From contig JAGDCN010000064.1 in assembly GCA_017958525.1 (NCBI GenBank), forward strand, positions 1 through 38,723: a stretch of 38,723 bases of DNA, given 5' to 3'. Source of the DNA: Bacteroidales bacterium (GTDB lineage Bacteria; Bacteroidota; Bacteroidia; Bacteroidales; P3). Both the position numbers and the translations under genes were made by a program. The notes under the pieces were generated by a model. The model saw only the letters and a program-made list of their open reading frames with translations, ran no database searches and had not been told where the DNA came from. Within the stretch, counting starts at the first letter, position 1, and the number at the start of each line of letters is the position of its first letter. Positions 32,874 through 38,723 of this stretch are shown here, piece after piece.

Positions 32874-33317
32874 ATGAAAGAAATAATCCCTATAGCTTCC
32901 GACCACGCAGGTTTCGAACTGAAAGAAATAGTAATCAATCACCTGCATTCACTAAATATTGATACTAAAGACTTTGGCACCTATTCGGCAGATAGTGTTG
33001 ATTACCCTGATTTTGCCCATCAGGTGGGTTCGGCCGTCAATCGCGGCGACTATCCGCGTGGCATCGTTATATGTGGTTCCGGCAACGGTGTGCAGATGAC
33101 AGTCAACAAATACCCAAATGTCCGCTGCGCACTCTGCTGGAATGAAAAAATAGCTCAACTTGCCAGACAACATAATGACGCTAATGTCATATCTATGCCT
33201 GCCAGATTCATTTCTTCAGATACTGCCTTGAAAATCGTTGATATTTTCCTCAACACCCCTTTCGAAGGTGGACGACATCAGCGACGCGTCGAAAAAATTA
33301 ATAAACTACTTGAATAA
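32874..33317 (+). CDS. rpiB: Ribose-5-phosphate isomerase B
   Basis: A 147-residue isomerase interconverting ribose 5-phosphate and ribulose 5-phosphate. It starts KEIIPIASDHAGFELK (the conserved SDHAG), has DYPDFAHQV and the active-site ICGSGNGVQMTVNKYPNVRCALCWN, with the catalytic cysteine in CGSGNG, and RQHNDANVISMPARFIS. Length agrees with E. coli RpiB (149). It is the first gene of a rightward unit; the LUD/4Fe-4S gene starts 3 bp after its stop. deoC, also a pentose enzyme, is third. Confidence 0.96.
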   Translation: MKEIIPIASDHAGFELKEIVINHLHSLNIDTKDFGTYSADSVDYPDFAHQVGSAVNRGDYPRGIVICGSGNGVQMTVNKYPNVRCALCWNEKIAQLARQHNDANVISMPARFISSDTALKIVDIFLNTPFEGGRHQRRVEKINKLLE

Positions 33318-33320
33318 TCA

Positions 33321-34490
33321 ATGAACAACGATTATTATACCAGCTTTTTAGATACTGCTAATAAGGTTATTGACAATAACAATTCCCCAGCCGGTTTTTG
33401 TCTAAAGGATTTAAATATTCCACTTGTAGCGGCAGATAAAGCTGTACGCAATCGTTTTAAATTGGCTCTTTTTCGCAGCATTGAGAATCTTGACGAGAAT
33501 CTTGCCAGGTTCGAGAAATTGTTTTCCAACAAGCATAATGCGGTATTTTGGGCAACAGATTATAACGATGTATTTGACAATCTGAAAAAACTGTTCAAAA
33601 TACACAAGGCCAAGTCAGTCAGATTGCCGAATATCAACTCTTCTACCATTTTCCGTGAACTTGGTATAAAGTACTTTCTTCGCGATAATAAAATTGATCT
33701 GCTTGAAGAAGGCGATATACAGTTCTTCGTTGCTGATATTTTGTTTGCCGATACAGGATCAATACTGTTGCTCAATCAATCCAATTCAAATTTCTCACGA
33801 CTGAATAATGGTAAAACCAACGTCTTTTTTACCTCTATCGACCGTATCGTGTGTAACACCGAATGGGCTGAAATATATCAGCAACTGTATTCTTACAAGT
33901 CTGGCAGTGGAGCTCAGGATATGATTATCTTCAAAGGCTCTGAAAACTGCAACAACTATCTATTTATTATTGACAACCAACGCACCAATATACTGCACCA
34001 TAAAGAACTACGACAATCTTTGACTTGTCTTGAATGTGGACGTTGCAACGATGTCTGCCCTGTTTTCCAAACCATCGGTGACGAGCCATACAACAATGTA
34101 TTCGTCGGACCTGTTGCCAACATCACGCTTCCTTATCTTGAAACAATTGAAACCTATCGCCATGTGGCTTATGCTTGTACCCTCTGTGGACGATGCGAAG
34201 AGGTGTGTCCAATCAATCTACCTATTCGCGATATGATTATCGACAGCCGTCAGTCACTACTTGCCGATGATAACATTGACAAAGAAGATCGACACCGCTT
34301 GAATGCAATGCGCAAATTTATTTCAAACCGTAAAAAAATGAATGTTTCAAACTTCTTGAAACATCATTTGTTGTTCAAATATATATCTTCTGACTACCGC
34401 AAGTCGCATCATATTCTGCCTTTCGGCAAAGAGTCGTTCAACAAGGCATACAAAAAACTCATCGAAAATGAACAGCGGAACAAAAATTGA
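33321..34490 (+). CDS. LUD-domain protein with two 4Fe-4S clusters (lactate utilisation-like)
   Basis: A 389-residue protein. An N-terminal LUD domain (about 40-230) contains FFVADILFADTGSILLLNQSNS. A C-terminal ferredoxin-like part holds two motifs: CLECGRCNDVCPVF and, about 50 residues later, CTLCGRCEEVCPINLP, each a CxxCxxCxxxCP. This is the plan of LutB, an electron-transfer subunit of the L-lactate oxidation complex LutABC. LutA (CCG protein) and LutC are not adjacent here. It sits between rpiB (3 bp) and deoC (23-bp overlap). A role in lactate oxidation is family-based; its pentose-gene neighbours argue for another role. Confidence 0.87.
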   Translation: MNNDYYTSFLDTANKVIDNNNSPAGFCLKDLNIPLVAADKAVRNRFKLALFRSIENLDENLARFEKLFSNKHNAVFWATDYNDVFDNLKKLFKIHKAKSVRLPNINSSTIFRELGIKYFLRDNKIDLLEEGDIQFFVADILFADTGSILLLNQSNSNFSRLNNGKTNVFFTSIDRIVCNTEWAEIYQQLYSYKSGSGAQDMIIFKGSENCNNYLFIIDNQRTNILHHKELRQSLTCLECGRCNDVCPVFQTIGDEPYNNVFVGPVANITLPYLETIETYRHVAYACTLCGRCEEVCPINLPIRDMIIDSRQSLLADDNIDKEDRHRLNAMRKFISNRKKMNVSNFLKHHLLFKYISSDYRKSHHILPFGKESFNKAYKKLIENEQRNKN

Positions 34491-35319
34491 TATTCACGAA
34501 TTAAATGCTTCTGTTGCAGATTTAAAAAGAGAATGCAGTTCTCTTGCAGAAAAGGAAACCCTTACTGAGTTGCGCCAGTTGTTCACTTGTATCGACAACA
34601 CCACTTTGAACGGCTCAGATACACCGTCGTCGGTATATGAATTCTGTGAAAATACCAAAAACACTATGGTTCCCTCTCCCGATGGGCCGCTGCAAGTTGC
34701 GGCGGTATGTGTTTATCCAAGCTTTGTGACTTTAGCAAAAAAACAGCTTAATGACACACCAATACGTGTTGCTTCTGTTGCAGGCGGGTTCCCAGCAGGA
34801 CAAATTCCAATCTATCTTAAGATGCAAGAGGTGAGATATGTTGTTGACAACGGTGCTGATGAAGTGGATTTTGTCATCAATCGGGGTCTGTTTCTATCAG
34901 GTGAGACCAATGCAGTGTTCGACGAAATTGCTGCAGCTAAGGAAAATTGTGGCAAAAACTCCCTGCTCAAAGTCATTATAGAATGTGGCGAATTGTTGAC
35001 ACTGCAAAACATTTATGACGCTTCTTTTTTGGCACTTTGTGCAGGTGCCGACTTTGTAAAGACATCAACAGGCAAAATACCCGTAGGGGCAACACCTGAA
35101 TCCGCCTATGCAATGATGTTGGCTTTGCACGATTTTAGAGAAAAAAATAAAAAAACAGTTGGTTTCAAGGTTGCCGGAGGAGTTTCCAACCATAATGATG
35201 CTATATTGTACGGTTTGATGTATAAAAAAATATTTGATGTTAAAAATATTAACAATCAGATTTTTAGAATAGGAACAAGCCGACTCACTGCTCAGCTACA
35301 TAAACTTTTAACACTCTGA
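34468..35319 (+). CDS. deoC: Deoxyribose-phosphate aldolase
   Basis: A 283-residue class I aldolase splitting 2-deoxyribose 5-phosphate into acetaldehyde and glyceraldehyde 3-phosphate. Landmarks: AAVCVYPSFV (78-87), D134 in ADEVDFVINRG, the Schiff-base lysine K198 in ADFVKTSTGK and K234 in GFKVAGGVSN. It is longer than E. coli DeoC (259) because of an N-terminal extension of about 30 residues. The start overlaps the preceding gene by 23 bp. rpiB in the same unit supports nucleoside-sugar catabolism. Confidence 0.94.
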   Translation: MNSGTKIDIHELNASVADLKRECSSLAEKETLTELRQLFTCIDNTTLNGSDTPSSVYEFCENTKNTMVPSPDGPLQVAAVCVYPSFVTLAKKQLNDTPIRVASVAGGFPAGQIPIYLKMQEVRYVVDNGADEVDFVINRGLFLSGETNAVFDEIAAAKENCGKNSLLKVIIECGELLTLQNIYDASFLALCAGADFVKTSTGKIPVGATPESAYAMMLALHDFREKNKKTVGFKVAGGVSNHNDAILYGLMYKKIFDVKNINNQIFRIGTSRLTAQLHKLLTL

Positions 35320-35384
35320 ATCACGCAAAATCCGATTTTTTTTTGTTATTTTGCACTTTTGTTTTATATATTACAATTATTTAG

Positions 35385-36569
35385 ATGAAGCCACTTCAAC
35401 AGAAACTTGCGCGATACACTGCTCCCCAAGAAGCTAAAGCCAAAGGGGTTTATCCTTATTTCAGAGAAATTGCCAGCGACCAGGACACCGAAGTGCTGAT
35501 GAATGGACGTAAAGTCCTGATGCTGGGTTCTAATAGTTATCTGGGTCTTACCAACCATCCTAAAATCAAGGAAGCGGCAAAAGCCGCCATCGACAAATAT
35601 GGCACCGGTTGTGCAGGATCGCCTTTCCTTAATGGCACTCTTGATATTCATAAAAAACTTGAAAATATCCTTGCCGAATTCCTTGGAAAGGACGGTGTAA
35701 TGCTTTTCTCGGCCGGTTTCCAAGCCAATTCAGGTGTTATTCCCTGCGTTACAGGTCGCGGAGACTATGTCATTTTCGACGAAATGGACCACGCTTCTAT
35801 CATCGAAGGCAAACGCATCACTTTTGCTTCGACGTTGAAATATCGCCACAACGATCTTGCCGACTTGGAGCGTGTACTTCAGCGCTGCCCCATCGAAGCT
35901 GCAAAGTTGGTTGTCACCGACGGTGTCTTCAGTATGGAGGGCGATGTGGCTAAACTGCCCGAAATACAAGCTCTCTGCGAGAAATACCAAGCCACGTTGA
36001 TGGTCGATGAGGCTCACGGTCTTGGTGTCTTCGGACGTGAAGGACGTGGTGTTACCGATCACTTCAACCTTCTCGACAAAACAGAACTCATAATGGGCAC
36101 ATTCTCCAAGTCGCTGGCCTCTATTGGTGGTTTCATCGCTGCCGACAAAGACACCATCAATTGGATGCGCCACAATGTACGCCCATATATATTCACTGCC
36201 AGCATACCGCCTTCGGCAACGGCTTCCGTCATCGCCGCCATCGAAGTGATGCGCAGCGAACCGGAACGTCAGGAAAACCTCTGGAAAGTGGCCAATTATG
36301 CTCTTAAATCTTTCCGCGAGGCAGGTTTTGAAATTGGCAACACCGAAACGCCGATTATTCCTCTTTATGTCCGTGACAATGATAAAACGTTTATGGTCAC
36401 GAAGATGCTGCTGGACGAAGGTGTTTTCGTCAATCCTGTCATCTCGCCGGCTGTACCACCAGAAGATACCCTTATCCGTTTGGCTTGGATGGCCACCCAT
36501 ACCATCGAACAGGTGGATTTCGCCGTCGATAAGACTGTCAAGTGCTTCAAAAAACTTGGATTGTTATAA
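35385..36569 (+). CDS. spt: Serine palmitoyltransferase (alpha-oxoamine synthase)
   Basis: A 394-residue PLP enzyme that joins serine and a long-chain acyl-CoA to form 3-ketosphinganine, the first step of sphingolipid synthesis. Motifs: GSNSYLGLTNHP, YGTGCAGSPFLNGT, FSAGFQANSG, MVDEAHGLGVFGREGRGV and the PLP lysine in GTFSKSLASIGGFIA. The FSKS context separates SPT from KBL and BioF, which have other residues there (for example GKALG). Length matches bacterial SPT (about 400). The 65-bp upstream gap contains a T tract but no clear hairpin. A GNAT-like gene follows after 11 bp. KBL or BioF activity remains a less likely option. Confidence 0.88.
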   Translation: MKPLQQKLARYTAPQEAKAKGVYPYFREIASDQDTEVLMNGRKVLMLGSNSYLGLTNHPKIKEAAKAAIDKYGTGCAGSPFLNGTLDIHKKLENILAEFLGKDGVMLFSAGFQANSGVIPCVTGRGDYVIFDEMDHASIIEGKRITFASTLKYRHNDLADLERVLQRCPIEAAKLVVTDGVFSMEGDVAKLPEIQALCEKYQATLMVDEAHGLGVFGREGRGVTDHFNLLDKTELIMGTFSKSLASIGGFIAADKDTINWMRHNVRPYIFTASIPPSATASVIAAIEVMRSEPERQENLWKVANYALKSFREAGFEIGNTETPIIPLYVRDNDKTFMVTKMLLDEGVFVNPVISPAVPPEDTLIRLAWMATHTIEQVDFAVDKTVKCFKKLGLL

Positions 36570-36580
36570 ATTTAGCAATT

Positions 36581-37702
36581 ATGAAGAATATTGTCATCAG
36601 CGAGGTTAAAAGCCGCCGCGAACTCAACAAATTCATTGCTTTTCCTAACCAACTTTTCAAAGGTGTCTCTACCTATGTGCCTCCTCTCAACCGCGACGAA
36701 CGTGCTCTCCTGACCGACAAAAACCCATCTCTCGAACACTGCGATCTCAAAATGTTTCTCGCCTCTGTCGATAGCAAAATTGTCGGACGTGTGGCGGCCA
36801 TCATTAACCATACCGTCAACGAACATTGGAACAAGAAGGCTGTTAGATTCGGGTGGTTTGATTTTATCGAGGATTTCGACGTATGCAAGGCTCTCTTCGA
36901 CAAAGTTGTCGAATACGGACGCAGCAAGGGAATGACTGAAATTGAAGGTCCTTTCGGCTTCACCGATATGGACAAGGAGTGCTGGGTGATAGACAACTTC
37001 GACGGCTATCAGAATATGACCACACTCTACAATCCAGAGTATTATATTAATTTCATCGAACGTCTTGATTGTAAGATTCTTTGCCGTTGGCAGCAATACA
37101 AGATGCCGGCCAGTCAGCCGATACCTGACAAAGTGGCTCGTATAAACCAGCTAATACTTGAACGTTATAATCTCAAGTTGCTGAAATTCAAGAAGCGTAG
37201 CGAGGTATATCCTTATGCCCGCAAGTTCTTCCATACGCTTAACGACGCTTTCAAGGATCTCTATGACTTTGTTCCGATGACCGAGAAGGAAATTGATGTC
37301 TATATCAAAGAATATTTCCCCTTTATTAACTTGGATTTCTGCAACTTCGTCGTGGATAAGGATGACAATCTCGTCGCATTTGGCCTCAGCATCCCTTGTC
37401 TCGGACCGGCATACAAGAAAGCCAATGGTCGCCTATTCCCCTTCGGATGGTACCATCTGCTGCGTGCATTGCATAAATACGACTCTATCGACTTGCTGCT
37501 CAACGGCGTACACCCTGAATGGCAGAAGCGCGGAGTCCATTCTATCTATTATGCAGAGATGAACCGCAATGCCATCAAAAACAATGTTATTTGGGCTTAC
37601 ACCAATCCGCAAATCATTGGCAACGAAGCCGAGAAGATTTGGGGTACCACCTACCAAACCGAGCCTCTTATGACCCGCGCCGTCTTCGGTAAGGAGATAT
37701 AA
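36581..37702 (+). CDS. GNAT-like acyltransferase-fold protein downstream of spt
   Basis: A 373-residue protein. I start it at MKNIVISEVKSRRELN, since the upstream in-frame extension overlaps the spt end. Two acyl-CoA N-acyltransferase-like halves can be traced: the first around FLASVDSKIVGRVAAIINH and IEGPFGFTDMDKECWVIDN, the second around FCNFVVDKDDNLVAFGLSIP and LLLNGVHPEWQKRGVHSIYYAEM. Proteins of this family are found next to SPT in Bacteroidales. Bacterial ceramide synthase (bCerS) is also a GNAT-fold acyltransferase, so acylation of the sphingoid amine is a reasonable hypothesis but not shown. There are no membrane helices. Confidence 0.8.
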   Translation: MKNIVISEVKSRRELNKFIAFPNQLFKGVSTYVPPLNRDERALLTDKNPSLEHCDLKMFLASVDSKIVGRVAAIINHTVNEHWNKKAVRFGWFDFIEDFDVCKALFDKVVEYGRSKGMTEIEGPFGFTDMDKECWVIDNFDGYQNMTTLYNPEYYINFIERLDCKILCRWQQYKMPASQPIPDKVARINQLILERYNLKLLKFKKRSEVYPYARKFFHTLNDAFKDLYDFVPMTEKEIDVYIKEYFPFINLDFCNFVVDKDDNLVAFGLSIPCLGPAYKKANGRLFPFGWYHLLRALHKYDSIDLLLNGVHPEWQKRGVHSIYYAEMNRNAIKNNVIWAYTNPQIIGNEAEKIWGTTYQTEPLMTRAVFGKEI

Positions 37703-38077
37703 TTACATCTCTTCCGGATTAATACTAATAGCCTCATTGTCAGATGGGGCTATTTCTGTATTCTGGCATTGGGTGGTGTCCTCGGGATAGTATACATCAC
37801 CTTCAAGTTGATCCGGCCAAGGGTCGCCTTCTGTGGTACAAGCCGATGCGGCAAGGCTCAACGTAACGCCTGCCACAAGCGCCGCCTTGCTCAGTTTGCC
37901 GCGGCGAGCCATCTCCTTTTCGAGATATTGCAGCTCGGCGTCGCATCGCGGGCAGGTGCCATTGCACGGACCGTCGTAGTGGCATTCGTGCTCTTCCAGC
38001 GGTATGTCGTTCTCGGAGGCAATCTGTTGACGGATATCCTTCAATTGCTTGCAGATGTCTTTTCCATTGTCTTTCAT
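37703..38077 (-). CDS. Small Cys-rich protein with internal lipobox-like segment
   Basis: A 124-residue protein of unknown function, of a kind seen in Bacteroidales. The N-terminal part has a helix and a Cys/His cluster: C9, H30, C32, H33, C38, C42 and C45 (EECHYDGPCNGTCPRCDAE-like), which may bind zinc. A hydrophobic stretch at 65-79 ends in ASAC, with C80 in a lipobox-like position, then an acidic tail follows. A 60-residue Cys-rich region in front of a lipoprotein-like signal is unusual. Its end abuts the convergent GNAT gene without a gap (TAA next to TTA). The SDR gene starts upstream, 18 bp away, on the same strand. Confidence 0.7.
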   Translation of the reverse strand: MKDNGKDICKQLKDIRQQIASENDIPLEEHECHYDGPCNGTCPRCDAELQYLEKEMARRGKLSKAALVAGVTLSLAASACTTEGDPWPDQLEGDVYYPEDTTQCQNTEIAPSDNEAISINPEEM

Positions 38078-38095
38078 CTTGTTGATTGTTAGAGG

Positions 38096-38723
38096 TTACA
38101 CTTTATAATAGTTCCTTAAAATCCCTACCATCCAGTTGCCTGGAATGATGCGTTTGAGCAGCACCGACAGCTTCTGTTCGAGGTTGGCGACGACGTAGCG
38201 CAGTCGCGGCCGGCGGCTGCAGATGATTTTTTCTATCGTTTTGGCCAGTTTTTCGGGCCGTAGGCCGCCGTTCTCCTCTTTCTCGATGAGTTCCAAGGAA
38301 CGGGCGAAACTGGCGCCGTAGGCGGCGCTTTTCGCGGTCAATTCGGAATTCTTGCGCCGCGCAGTGAAGTTGGTGGCGAAATCGCCCGGCTCCACCATCG
38401 AAACTTTGATGCCGAAACCGCGAACTTCGGCCGCCAAAGCCTCAGTAAAGCCTTCAATTGCAAACTTGGATGCAGAGTAGAAGCCTTGATACGGCAGGCC
38501 CATCACGCCGCCGATGGAGCTAAGGTTGATGACCTGTCCCCCACCCTGCCGGCGCATCACCGGCAGCACGGCCTGGCACACGTTGACACATCCGCGGAAG
38601 TTAGTGCCCATCTGCAACTCTATTTCTTCGTTTGTAGCCATTTCTAACGAACCTCCGATACCCATTCCAGCATTGTTTACAACCACATCAAGACGACCTT
38701 GTTCGGCGATTATACGCTCAACA
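38096..38723 (-). CDS. Short-chain dehydrogenase/reductase, N-terminus outside window
   Basis: The frame stays open to the right edge, so the N-terminal Rossmann GxxxGxG is missing. Visible motifs: NNAG near the truncated start, INLSSIGG with the catalytic serine, YSASK (catalytic Y and K) and VEPGDFATNF. After the active site there is a segment resembling SDRs that act on long-chain substrates, with a basic C-terminus KLSVLLKRIIPGNWMVGILRNYYKV. 3-ketosphinganine reductase, the step after SPT, is a member of this superfamily, so a link to spt (1.5 kb away, opposite strand) is possible but unproven. Confidence 0.85.
   Translation of the reverse strand, partial: VERIIAEQGRLDVVVNNAGMGIGGSLEMATNEEIELQMGTNFRGCVNVCQAVLPVMRRQGGGQVINLSSIGGVMGLPYQGFYSASKFAIEGFTEALAAEVRGFGIKVSMVEPGDFATNFTARRKNSELTAKSAAYGASFARSLELIEKEENGGLRPEKLAKTIEKIICSRRPRLRYVVANLEQKLSVLLKRIIPGNWMVGILRNYYKV

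Noticed and set aside
35320..35384. Terminator after deoC
   Set aside because: There is a run of nine T residues but only a 5-bp A+T stem before it, too weak to claim.
35730..36500. 256-codon open frame on the minus strand
   Set aside because: Antisense to spt, whose PLP motifs are complete; it is a shadow frame.
1..38723. tRNA, rRNA, CRISPR arrays, insertion sequences or prophage genes
   Set aside because: I looked on both strands for cloverleaf ends, spaced direct repeats, transposase motifs and phage proteins and saw none.

Overview
The window comes from a chromosome of the Bacteroidota, most likely the order Bacteroidales. The evidence is the set of lineage-typical genes: DUF4954 and DUF4290 proteins, a protein with a type IX secretion (type B) sorting domain, a serine palmitoyltransferase, a thiamine-salvage operon of TonB receptor, PnuT and thiamine pyrophosphokinase under a TPP riboswitch, a long RecQ, and a few promoters resembling TTTG-N19-TAnnTTTG. 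Translation uses the standard code. I saw no tRNA, rRNA, CRISPR array, transposase or phage gene. Almost everything is housekeeping.

Layout. 1-6.3 kb: 3' end of a TonB-domain gene with a strong terminator, then leftward genes for rubredoxin (too short to stand out as an ORF), an FMN-binding lipoprotein, a DUF4954 protein, NagB and RecQ. 6.3-8.1 kb: rightward kdsD-lptB (LPS Kdo synthesis and export). 8.2-13.4 kb: a tightly packed leftward run of Ig-like lipoprotein, polysaccharide flippase, fabD, PspC protein, tatA and tatC. 13.4-15.1 kb: purD with an unusual leader containing a terminator-like hairpin, closed by a bidirectional terminator. 15.4-19.0 kb: thiamine-salvage operon behind a TPP riboswitch. 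19.1-32.2 kb: a continuous leftward series of lipoprotein, arginase-like protein with an altered metal site, nadK, type IX-secreted protein, ABC exporter, purB, PHP phosphatase, murA (Asp instead of Cys at the catalytic loop), DUF4290, pseudouridine synthase, tRNA-editing deacylase and nadA. 32.2-32.9 kb: 681 bp of very A+T-rich, gene-free DNA. 32.9-37.7 kb: rightward rpiB, LUD/4Fe-4S protein, deoC, spt and a GNAT-like protein. 37.7 kb to the end: a leftward Cys-rich small protein and a truncated SDR.

Most notable region. All 15 genes from 15.4 to 32.2 kb point left and all five genes from 32.9 to 37.7 kb point right. They diverge from the A+T-rich spacer, which holds a four-unit 11-bp iteron-like array and a near-consensus DnaA box. 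About 1.9 kb away, between rluD-like and the tRNA deacylase gene, is TGTTACACGTGAAACA, which fits the ParB centromere consensus (parS). Together these make the spacer a candidate chromosomal replication origin, although no dnaA gene lies in the window. This is inference and can be tested by GC skew and read-depth analysis.

Other points for follow-up: the spt-GNAT pair (possible ceramide synthesis step), the Cys-rich protein with an internal lipobox-like segment, the degenerate arginase-family protein, the purD leader hairpin, the kdsD start problem, and a 24-bp imperfect hairpin at 19.1 kb.
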